A stretch of DNA of 15,818 nt, taken from assembly GCA_002438305.1 (NCBI GenBank), contig DJUI01000019.1, positions 451-16,268 of the forward strand. Reading direction: 5' to 3'. Of this stretch, positions 1-5,234 are shown piece after piece. The position numbers and the translations under genes were made by a program. Source of the stretch: Staphylococcaceae bacterium UBA6286. Lineage in GTDB: Bacteria > Bacillota > Bacilli > Staphylococcales > Staphylococcaceae. Each line of letters starts with the position of its first letter. Within the stretch, counting starts at the first letter, position 1. The notes under the pieces are model-generated. The model made no database searches. It was not told where the DNA came from and worked only from the letters and a program-made list of their open reading frames with translations.

Positions 1-287
1 AGCCATTCAATAGCTGTGCTGAGACCGAAGAGCAGTTCTGATACACTGAAGACGATGAGGCCGCTGATGATCATCAGCTTACGGCCGTAACGGTCCACTG
101 CCTGTCCCGCAAACGGCGAAATAATCAGCTGAGTCAACGCAAACGCAGCTGTCATATAACCGACCGCTGCCCCGCTGAGATGAAGTTCATTCATAATGGT
201 CGGCAGTACAGGAATGACGAGCCCGATACCGAGGAAAATGATGAACATAATCGATAGTAAGATGGTAAGTGTGATATTTTTATGCAT
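1..287 (-). CDS. norA: NorA-like multidrug efflux MFS transporter, N-terminal part
   Basis: This is the first 95 codons of a major facilitator superfamily drug/proton antiporter, cut by the window edge. The translation begins MHKNITLTILLS and contains the NorA-type stretches FLGIGLVIPVLP (TM1), AAFALTQLIISPFAG (TM2), the MFS loop motif A form GQAVDRYGRK (residues 61-70), and LIVFSVSELLFG (TM3). These match my memory of S. aureus NorA almost position for position. A GGGAGG ribosome binding site lies 5 bases before the ATG at 287. The family exports fluoroquinolones, dyes and other hydrophobic cations using the proton gradient. It is transcribed away from the gene at 473, and the shared 185-base spacer carries promoters for both. 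Assignment to NorA rather than a close MFS paralogue rests on the N-terminal third only. Confidence 0.85.
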   Translation of the reverse strand, partial: MHKNITLTILLSIMFIIFLGIGLVIPVLPTIMNELHLSGAAVGYMTAAFALTQLIISPFAGQAVDRYGRKLMIISGLIVFSVSELLFGLSTAIEW

Positions 288-326
288 AAGTACCTCCCTG
301 CATTCGTAAAATTTGCCTTAACTACC

Positions 327-354
327 AGTATGACGGATAACAAAGCTTCGTCAA
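327..354 (-). promoter_or_regulatory. Candidate promoter of the norA-like gene
   Basis: On the minus strand TTGACG (354-349) is followed after 16 bases by CATACT (332-327), a plausible sigma-A promoter ending about 40 bases before the ATG. The -35 overlaps the left arm of an inverted repeat described separately. Confidence 0.5.
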
Positions 355-412
355 GAAAGATGTTTCAATCTTCAGTGCATGTACGATTACACAATATTCT
401 AAAATCTTTCTT
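353..412. repeat. Inverted repeat spanning divergent promoters
   Basis: AAGAAAGAT at 353-361 is perfectly inverted as ATCTTTCTT at 404-412. The left arm overlaps the -35 of the norA-like gene and the right arm touches the -35 of the plus-strand gene. Arm starts are 51 bases apart, close to five helical turns. A shared operator is an inference. Confidence 0.4.
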
Positions 413-440
413 TGTGAATATGAGTCAATTCACTTATAAT
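412..440 (+). promoter_or_regulatory. Sigma-A promoter of the 473-2552 gene set
   Basis: TTGTGA (412-417) and a perfect TATAAT (435-440) are separated by 17 bases. Inside the spacer lies GTGAAT-8-ATTCAC (414-433), a short dyad that could be a repressor site. The predicted transcript start near 447 gives a leader of about 26 bases. Confidence 0.7.
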
Positions 441-472
441 GAAGACAAAATATATTAACGGGAATGATTACC

Positions 473-1483
473 ATGGATTATAGAGAAGCATTGATGAATT
501 TAAGCGACCAGGATTTAAAATTGATATACAGCTATTTATTTGAAAAGGAAGACGTCGGCGATATTCACCGCATTGAACTGATTGAATCGATCAGACAGGA
601 GGTCCTTGAGACTGACTATATTTCGCAAATGCTGGTGATGATGCCGGAAGACGAATACGGCATTTATATGAAAGCAGTCAAAGCCGGTCACGAATTTGTG
701 CCGATGCCTGCTGACCGCATGCCGTTTGCGCTGCAGCTGCTGCTGATGTTCGAAAGTAAGAAAGGGCTGATGATTCCGTCTGACTTAACAGAAGAAATCA
801 ACAAACTCAACATCAAAGAGATCGAAGCAGAGCGGACGCATGTCGACAACGAAAAAACATTTCTGACAGGAGTCTTATTTTTGTACGGCTATGTACATGA
901 ACAGCACGTGGCACGCCTCTACAACGATTATTTCGGCGAACCGCTGCCGATTGAAAAATTCAATGAGTGGATCGCCATTCTTGGCTTGAAACGTGTCAAT
1001 GATGTCGTCATGATGCCGGCGATCTACGAAGGGTACGAAGGCGAAGAGACACCGCCGTATTCACCGAACTATTATTATCATCCGGCGTCACTGGAAGAGC
1101 TCGGTCTGTATGCCGGACCTGACCATCATAGACACACTCAGGAAATGCAGGATTTATTGACGTTCATCGAAACACATACGCAAGAGCTGCCAAAAGAAGA
1201 ACGCGATGAACTCATGGATGCTGCTGTCTTCCTGATCATCGCAAGTAACGATGCCAACGTGACGATGGAAGAACTGATCAACATGTTCGCGAAAAACTTA
1301 TCGACACGGGAATTCGACATGTTCGAGTCACTGTTCGTCAAAACATTGGATACGACACGCCTCTGGATATATGGTGGTATGACAGTGGAAGAAGTGAGAG
1401 AAGCGACAGAAGAACGCGAAAAAGTGGAAGAAGAAGAAAAAGAGAAAAAAGTCATCAACTTCGATGTCTTCAGACAGAACTAA
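473..1483 (+). CDS. Unrecognised soluble acidic protein, about 336 residues
   Basis: I do not recognise a family. The protein is soluble, mostly helical in appearance, with no signal peptide or membrane segment. The N-terminal part (MDYREALMNLSDQDLK) resembles a short helical bundle. The middle carries a Tyr/Pro/His-rich stretch (SPNYYYHPA, then DHHRHTQE). The last 35 residues are a run of Glu/Lys (VEEVREATEEREKVEEEEKE) likely to form a charged helix, ending VINFDVFRQN. I place the start at the ATG at 473 because GGGA at 460-463 is 9 bases before it. The in-frame ATG at 464 has no ribosome binding site at useful distance. It is the first gene of a probable operon: its stop directly abuts the next ATG. 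No function can be given. Confidence 0.8.
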   Translation: MDYREALMNLSDQDLKLIYSYLFEKEDVGDIHRIELIESIRQEVLETDYISQMLVMMPEDEYGIYMKAVKAGHEFVPMPADRMPFALQLLLMFESKKGLMIPSDLTEEINKLNIKEIEAERTHVDNEKTFLTGVLFLYGYVHEQHVARLYNDYFGEPLPIEKFNEWIAILGLKRVNDVVMMPAIYEGYEGEETPPYSPNYYYHPASLEELGLYAGPDHHRHTQEMQDLLTFIETHTQELPKEERDELMDAAVFLIIASNDANVTMEELINMFAKNLSTREFDMFESLFVKTLDTTRLWIYGGMTVEEVREATEEREKVEEEEKEKKVINFDVFRQN

Positions 1484-1732
1484 ATGGAAATGGTTGTGAC
1501 GGTCCTGTTCATCTGCGGTGTCCTCTACTATGCAAGAAAGGGGCTGACAGTGACGCTGCTGCTCGCACTCATGCTGCTGCACCGTGTCCTGCTCGCAGTG
1601 CTCAGAAGCGTCTGGTACGGTGTGGAGCCCACTGCAGCTGTATCAACGCTTGTCAGTCCGTGGACGCTTATTGTTGCCGCCGCTTTTTGTGCAGCAGTAA
1701 TCATGCGGATGGTCACGGGGCGGCGCATTTAA
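1484..1732 (+). CDS. Small multi-pass membrane protein, unknown
   Basis: The 82-residue translation has three hydrophobic stretches (about residues 3-16, 20-40 and 59-77) and a basic end (RMVTGRRI), so it would be a small integral membrane protein. The ATG follows the TAA of the upstream gene with no spacing and no clear Shine-Dalgarno sequence, so translation would depend on re-initiation. The stop lies 19 bases before the lipoprotein gene. No homologue comes to mind. The reading frame could be spurious, but its hydrophobic pattern and exact fit between two genes favour a real one. Confidence 0.6.
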   Translation: MEMVVTVLFICGVLYYARKGLTVTLLLALMLLHRVLLAVLRSVWYGVEPTAAVSTLVSPWTLIVAAAFCAAVIMRMVTGRRI

Positions 1733-1751
1733 TGGAAATGGAGGAAACGAT

Positions 1752-2552
1752 ATGAAACAACTCAGTCTATTACTAGTTCTGCTGCTGGCTGCGTGCGGCC
1801 AGACGGAAGAAGAACAAGTGACGCAGCAAACAGCGAAAAAAGAAACGACGAAAAAAGAAACAGCAAAAAAAGACGCTGCAACAGAAGAAGTCGACTATCA
1901 GTCGTTGACGAAGCGTCAGGTCAATGACTACTTAAAAGCGGTGCCCGCTGCATTCAGTGATAGAGACTATGAGGCGCTCAAGCCGTATATCTACAAAGAT
2001 TCGGAAGCGGCGAAATATATTAAGAAGACCATGCCGACTGGTCACTTTGACCGCTATACTATCCCGGAATTTTCGGTCGGAGACATCACTGTCAACGGAA
2101 CGAAGTCAAAGGCCACTGTCACACGCCTGATGTCATCAGCTGCAACTGATGACCAGCTGACAAAAGTCATTACAGTGTATGACCTCAGCTACGACAAAGA
2201 TAACAACACGATGCTGATCACTGATTTTAATGACCAGTTAGTTCAACCTGTCCCAGCAAGCACGACGAAGCCACCGACGGAGGGGCCGACGACTGAAGCA
2301 GCAACGACTGAATCGGCCGTCGAAATGACAGCTGACGACGCACGCACACTAGTGGAGGCACGTTACCGAAAGCAAGTAGAGCAGGATTATAGCGACGCTA
2401 AAGTCACCTTCACCTATACTGCTCGCCAGCCGGAAGAAGATGCAGGCGGTACATACTATCCTATTCAAGCCGTCGACAGCAGACAGACCACTGAAAATCT
2501 ACTGCAGTCATTCAAAGTCTATGTGGCGTCACAAGAAATCGTAGCCGAATAA
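1752..2552 (+). CDS. Lipoprotein with Lys/Glu/Thr-rich linkers, unknown function
   Basis: A lipoprotein signal peptide (MKQLSLLLVLLLAAC, lipidated Cys at residue 15) predicts anchoring on the outer face of the membrane. After the Cys comes a low-complexity linker with repeated KKET/KKDA units (about 16-46). A first domain (about 47-166, VDYQSLTKRQVNDYLKAVP onward) looks like the NTF2-like/TcaA-type extracytoplasmic fold. Then a Thr/Pro/Glu linker (TTKPPTEGPTTEAATT) leads to a C-terminal domain of about 75 residues. GGAGG at 1741-1745 is 6 bases before the ATG. It ends the gene set and is followed by a strong hairpin terminator. The NTF2-like suggestion is from overall pattern only. Confidence 0.8.
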   Translation: MKQLSLLLVLLLAACGQTEEEQVTQQTAKKETTKKETAKKDAATEEVDYQSLTKRQVNDYLKAVPAAFSDRDYEALKPYIYKDSEAAKYIKKTMPTGHFDRYTIPEFSVGDITVNGTKSKATVTRLMSSAATDDQLTKVITVYDLSYDKDNNTMLITDFNDQLVQPVPASTTKPPTEGPTTEAATTESAVEMTADDARTLVEARYRKQVEQDYSDAKVTFTYTARQPEEDAGGTYYPIQAVDSRQTTENLLQSFKVYVASQEIVAE

Positions 2553-2568
2553 TCGGCTCCATACACAA

Positions 2569-2599
2569 AAACAGCAGCGATGCACCATCGCTGCTGTTT
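2569..2599. terminator. Bidirectional intrinsic terminator
   Basis: A perfect 14-base-pair stem (2569-2582 with 2586-2599) with loop CAC separates the convergent genes ending at 2552 and 2601. On the minus strand the stem runs into TTTTTGTGT, so it is stronger in that direction. Confidence 0.9.
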
Positions 2600-2600
2600 G

Positions 2601-2810
2601 CTATTCTCCGACGCCATCTTTGTAGTCGGCATGATCTGTGAAACGGTCTTTCTGTTCGGATACGAGACCATGACCTTCCACATCAATCCCGTCGATGCTC
2701 TCGTCATAGTCTTTCGTTAAGTCCTCAGGCTTCGACGTGCCGCCTTCCTGCGGGTCGATGCCGTCCATACTACTGTCATAGTGCTTCGTTTCATCTGTGT
2801 TCTCAGCCAT
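2601..2810 (-). CDS. Small acidic protein with an internal repeat
   Basis: The 69-residue product (MAENTDETKHYDSSMDGID...) is hydrophilic and acidic, with no membrane segment. It contains two related units, HYDSSMDGIDPQ and DYDESIDGIDVE, about 27 residues apart. The start is the ATG at 2810, because AGGAGG lies 6 bases before it; the ATG at 2816 sits directly against that ribosome binding site. It is the last gene of a run of four tiny genes and ends at the hairpin terminator at 2569-2599. I do not recognise the family. Composition is similar to small stress-induced hydrophilic proteins, but that is a weak analogy. Confidence 0.7.
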   Translation of the reverse strand: MAENTDETKHYDSSMDGIDPQEGGTSKPEDLTKDYDESIDGIDVEGHGLVSEQKDRFTDHADYKDGVGE

Positions 2811-2821
2811 AACCATCCTCC

Positions 2822-3013
2822 TTATACGTGCGTTTTACGGTCCTGTTTGACAAGCAGTCTGATGATCTCGTCATGCTGTTCGATGAGGCGTTTCTGATGA
2901 CGCAGTTGTTTGATGAAGAGTCCAATCACTACAATGAGCAGTATACTAGGTATCAATAACGGCAATGTAGCAATGAAAATATCCATCGCACTGATATCAA
3001 ACCACTCGAACAC
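2822..3013 (-). CDS. Single-pass membrane peptide with charged cytoplasmic tail
   Basis: A 63-residue protein with one long hydrophobic segment (IFIATLPLLIPSILLIVVIG, about residues 12-32), then a basic, heptad-like tail (QLRHQKRLIEQHDEIIRLL). This layout resembles DUF4083-type small Firmicute proteins. The start is GTG at 3013, whose first G is also the last base of the preceding gene's TAG, giving a one-base overlap and probable translational coupling; GAGGA lies about 10 bases upstream. It is the only membrane protein in the tiny-gene run, so it might anchor or sense for the acidic partners, which is speculation. Confidence 0.72.
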   Translation of the reverse strand: MFEWFDISAMDIFIATLPLLIPSILLIVVIGLFIKQLRHQKRLIEQHDEIIRLLVKQDRKTHV

Positions 3014-3201
3014 TATTCGTCGTCCTCAGCAATCATCTCATCATCCATCAGTGGATCTGGATCCAGTTCTTCCACTCCTGCGTCAGGTGCCACACCTAAT
3101 GAATCGTTCACGAGTTCTGCTTCCTGCTCGCCGCCCGTCAATGTTTCATTGGTCAGTTGGTTCTGTTCAGTTTCCAAACCTTCATATTGTTCTTCAGCCA
3201 T
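3013..3201 (-). CDS. Very acidic small protein, unknown
   Basis: A 62-residue soluble protein (MAEEQYEGLETEQNQ...) that becomes extremely acidic at its C-terminus (VEELDPDPLMDDE). It has almost no basic residues. AGGAG lies 8 bases before the ATG at 3201, which settles the start over upstream in-frame codons. The upstream gene's TGA is one base before this ATG and the next gene overlaps its stop by one base, so it sits in a tightly packed operon. I know no family for it. It would be expected to be disordered. Confidence 0.7.
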   Translation of the reverse strand: MAEEQYEGLETEQNQLTNETLTGGEQEAELVNDSLGVAPDAGVEELDPDPLMDDEMIAEDDE

Positions 3202-3202
3202 G

Positions 3203-3394
3203 TCATTCACTCCTTTGGGCATCTTCATCTAAAAATAAATCATCAATCAGCTGTTCCATAAAATTCGGGTCTTCCATCTTGTCGTCAGCCGGGTCCTGGT
3301 ACGAAATTGACGGCGTCGTCGGGTCGCTGTCCTCATACGTCTTCTTTATTCCAGCTTCATTGCTGACATCATCAAAATTATTGTTGAAAGTCAT
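3203..3394 (-). CDS. Small acidic protein, unknown
   Basis: The 63-residue product begins MTFNNNFDDVSNEAG and ends with an acidic amphipathic stretch (NFMEQLIDDLFLDEDAQ). I set the start at the ATG at 3394, 6 bases after GAGGGA. Another in-frame ATG at 3400 directly abuts that site and is less likely. It is the first of the four tightly linked tiny genes. An intrinsic terminator lies only a few bases before its ribosome binding site, so its transcription must come by read-through or from a promoter I could not find. Family unknown; the C-terminal FMEQLIDDLF could be a short protein-binding helix. Confidence 0.7.
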   Translation of the reverse strand: MTFNNNFDDVSNEAGIKKTYEDSDPTTPSISYQDPADDKMEDPNFMEQLIDDLFLDEDAQRSE

Positions 3395-3412
3395 AGCCAT
3401 TCCCTCACTTAT

Positions 3413-3441
3413 AAAAAAAGCACGTTGTATTAACAACGTGC
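3413..3441 (-). terminator. Intrinsic terminator or attenuator inside the minus-strand cluster
   Basis: On the minus strand a 9-base-pair stem (3441-3433 with 3428-3420, loop TAAT) is followed by seven T residues (3419-3413). It lies 8 bases after the stop of the gene at 3449 and just before the Shine-Dalgarno sequence of the gene starting at 3394. Confidence 0.85.
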
Positions 3442-3448
3442 GCTCGTA

Positions 3449-3637
3449 TTATTTTTCGTCTCTTGACGTATCGTCTCTGTCAGCATCAGCTTCCATATCT
3501 TTGCCGGCATCGGCATTGTCTCCGCCGAATTTGTCATTGACGTAGTCTTTACCTTTTTCAATGTATTCGTCTTTATTATCCTCGAAATGCTGTTGACCTT
3601 TGTCTTTCAAATCGTCTAAACCTTTGTTGAAATCCAT
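3449..3637 (-). CDS. Small hydrophilic stress-type protein
   Basis: A 62-residue, highly charged protein (MDFNKGLDDLKDKGQQHFED...) made of Lys/Asp/Glu-rich helix followed by a disordered tail (GGDNADAGKDMEADADRDD). The FNKGLDDLKDKGQ start resembles small proteins of the CsbD/YtxH or MT0933-like type often induced by general stress, but no diagnostic motif is present. GGAG is 9 bases before the ATG at 3637; an in-frame TTG at 3643 is less suitable. A sigma-B-like promoter (3680-3704) lies just upstream. A hairpin terminator follows the stop. Confidence 0.75.
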   Translation of the reverse strand: MDFNKGLDDLKDKGQQHFEDNKDEYIEKGKDYVNDKFGGDNADAGKDMEADADRDDTSRDEK

Positions 3638-3679
3638 TAACAATCACTCCATTTCATTAAGTTGTTATACAATTAATGT

Positions 3680-3704
3680 TTACCACGTCACCAGTAAATT
3701 AAAC
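3680..3704 (-). promoter_or_regulatory. Candidate sigma-B promoter before the small stress-type gene
   Basis: On the minus strand GTTTAA (3704-3699) is followed after 13 bases by TGGTAA (3685-3680), close to the Gram-positive sigma-B pattern GTTTAA-N12-15-GGGTAT. It is about 43 bases before the ATG at 3637 and overlaps neither coding start. No good sigma-A promoter is seen here. Confidence 0.45.
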
Positions 3705-3708
3705 ATCG

Positions 3709-4371
3709 CTACAGCGCAAAATATAACAGCGCGACAAAATGGCAGGCGGCACCGATTAAAATGAAGAAGTGCCAGATCATATGGAAATAAGGTCTTGATT
3801 TCTGTGCGTAGAACCACGAACCGGCAGAATAAGCGACGCCGCCCGCAACAATCAATATCAGAAAAGTCAGACCGACTTTCATCCATAAGATGGGGAACAA
3901 AATAATTCCGAGCCATCCCATAATCAAATACATCGCAAGACTGATTTTCGGATTGACTCTGACGGTCAGCGCTTTGTAGAGAATGCCGCCGATCGTAATG
4001 AACCACTGAATGATCATGATTGTCCAGCCGAGCTTCCCACCGACAATACTAAGGGCAAGCGGCGTATAACTTCCAGCTATCGCGACGTAGATCATGCTGT
4101 GGTCGATAATGCGCATGACGTATTTGTGAGTGGAGTTATAGGGCATCAAGTGGTAGATGGCTGATGATAGAAACATCAGGAAAATACTGATCAGAAATAC
4201 CGATATGCCGATTGAAAAGACATTCCCGCCTATTGTATAGCTTTTGACAGCGAAATAGGGAAGAGACAGCAGGATGAACAGTGCAGGAACACCGTGTGAC
4301 ACAGAGTTGCTGACTTCTTCACCAAGCTTCAGCTGAGGGATATTTTTGAAGTTATAGGTTATGTCATTCAT
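3709..4371 (-). CDS. trhA: Hemolysin III family (TrhA/YqfA-type) membrane protein
   Basis: The 220-residue product has seven hydrophobic segments and the hemolysin III/PAQR signature residues: EEVSNSVSHG (18-27), SAIYH (70-74), IDHSMIYVAIAGSYTP (from 89), and a C-terminal HMIWHFFILIGAACHF (from 197). The conserved His and Asp are expected to bind a metal within the membrane. Members are related to eukaryotic PAQR receptors; in bacteria they have been linked to membrane lipid homeostasis, and the haemolytic label is historical. AAAGGTG is about 6 bases before the ATG at 4371; an upstream in-frame GTG at 4380 lies inside that site. It follows the ykvA-like gene after 58 bases and may be read from its own promoter. 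Confidence 0.9.
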   Translation of the reverse strand: MNDITYNFKNIPQLKLGEEVSNSVSHGVPALFILLSLPYFAVKSYTIGGNVFSIGISVFLISIFLMFLSSAIYHLMPYNSTHKYVMRIIDHSMIYVAIAGSYTPLALSIVGGKLGWTIMIIQWFITIGGILYKALTVRVNPKISLAMYLIMGWLGIILFPILWMKVGLTFLILIVAGGVAYSAGSWFYAQKSRPYFHMIWHFFILIGAACHFVALLYFAL

Positions 4372-4404
4372 TATTATCACCTTTATAGTTAAGTTATAGT
4401 TAGT

Positions 4405-4430
4405 TTACCACGAAATGCATGACAATGAAC
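4405..4430 (-). promoter_or_regulatory. Candidate sigma-B-like promoter before hemolysin III
   Basis: On the minus strand GTTCAT (4430-4425), 14 bases, TGGTAA (4410-4405). The -10 context CGTGGTAAAC is identical to that of the candidate at 3680-3704. TTGTCA nearby could serve as a sigma-A -35, but only with a poor -10. Confidence 0.35.
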
Positions 4431-4810
4431 TACAGATGGATTTGTAAATAACCATATGCGGCACGACCGACAAAATAAATGAACAGTACCCAGATGGTGA
4501 TGATGAACAGGGTGATGATGTATTGATGTTTAATATCAATATCACCATCCATGGTACGAGAGTCATCGAGAACATGCTTTGGAATGAGTTTGTAGCATAT
4601 ATAGATACCGACCGGCAGTAGGACCAGGTCATCCACAATGCCGAGCACCGGTATAAAGTCAGGAATCAAATCGACCGGACTGATGGCATAGCCGATAATG
4701 AAGAGTGTAAGAAATTTCACGGATGTCGGAATATCTTTGTGCTGCGTCGCGAAGTAGAGCGTCAGCAGCTGACGCTTCATCTTGCTTGCAAATTGTTTTA
4801 AACGATTCAT
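4430..4810 (-). CDS. ykvA: YkvA/DUF1232 family membrane protein
   Basis: The 126-residue protein carries the DUF1232 signature SPVDLIPDFIPVLG (residues 44-57) followed by IVDDLVLLP, with the invariant acidic pair at 60-61. It has a basic N-terminus (MNRLKQFASKMKRQ), the DUF1232 helical hairpin (about 30-75) and an extra hydrophobic segment near the C-terminus (about 97-115). The family is widespread in bacteria and its biochemical role is not established. AGGAGG is 5 bases before the ATG. A good sigma-A promoter and, beyond it, a WalR-type box lie upstream in the spacer shared with the sle1-like gene. Confidence 0.9.
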   Translation of the reverse strand: MNRLKQFASKMKRQLLTLYFATQHKDIPTSVKFLTLFIIGYAISPVDLIPDFIPVLGIVDDLVLLPVGIYICYKLIPKHVLDDSRTMDGDIDIKHQYIITLFIITIWVLFIYFVGRAAYGYLQIHL

Positions 4811-4832
4811 AGTTGCCTCCTTCAGTCACCTT

Positions 4833-4861
4833 ATTATCGCATGTCATCCAGTCGATGTTAA
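4833..4861 (-). promoter_or_regulatory. Sigma-A promoter of the ykvA-like gene
   Basis: On the minus strand TTAACA (4861-4856) and GATAAT (4838-4833) are separated by exactly 17 bases, each one mismatch from consensus, ending 22 bases before the ATG at 4810. Confidence 0.7.
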
Positions 4862-4901
4862 CTAAGATCCATCGTCTGCAGCATCAAAAAATCATGGGTT
4901 T

Positions 4902-4918
4902 ATTACAATTATGTTACA
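4902..4918 (-). promoter_or_regulatory. WalR-type binding site
   Basis: Read on the minus strand the site is TGTAAC-5-TGTAAT, an exact fit to the WalR recognition pattern TGTWAH-N5-TGTWAH known from S. aureus and B. subtilis. It lies 41 bases upstream of the ykvA promoter and about 315 bases upstream of the sle1-like start. On the plus strand it overlaps a possible extended -10 (TGTTACAAT, 4912-4920). Confidence 0.6.
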
Positions 4919-5219
4919 ATAGTCGAAAAATTTACACAGTTCATAGATTAAAGCCCTCAACCATTGATTTAATGCGGTTTAATACATCAATAAAATTTAC
5001 ACTTTTTTGACAATGGCCATTTATCCATGAACTGGAAAAGTTCGGCAGGCGAACACGATAATCGTTGTAAATACTCACTTTTCGGCGCTTCTATCTCTCT
5101 CGTGTTCGGGTTTGAAATGACTGATATTAAATGCATTTGAAATGATTTGAAAGGAAACTGTAATATTCCGGTCGTGCCACATGTGGCATTATATTGACAT
5201 ATCACAATAATATAACGAC
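4919..5219. other. Non-coding region upstream of sle1 with several repeats
   Basis: No gene is supported here. The region holds TTTACAC twice (4931-4937 and 4996-5002), a 9-base inverted repeat CGAACACGA/TCGTGTTCG (5050-5058 and 5100-5108), TTTGAAATGA twice (5111-5120 and 5136-5145), and a perfect 14-base palindrome TGCCACATGTGGCA (5175-5188). A weak plus-strand promoter candidate is TTGAAA (5137-5142), 18 bases, TAATAT (5161-5166). A long regulated leader for the autolysin gene is the simplest reading. Confidence 0.5.
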
Positions 5220-5234
5220 ATGGAGGACCAGGGC

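Noticed and set aside
2910..3545. Plus-strand frame of 211 residues opposite the tiny-gene cluster
   Set aside because: It starts inside one small gene and crosses the terminator at 3413-3441; Ser-rich composition is typical of antisense frames. The minus-strand genes each have ribosome binding sites.
4813..5010. Plus-strand frame of 65 residues after ykvA
   Set aside because: No ribosome binding site; it covers the ykvA promoter and the WalR box on the opposite strand.
4987..5205. Minus-strand frame of 72 residues in the sle1 upstream region
   Set aside because: It starts at GTG with no ribosome binding site, has no recognisable domain, and runs across the repeats and promoter region of the autolysin gene.
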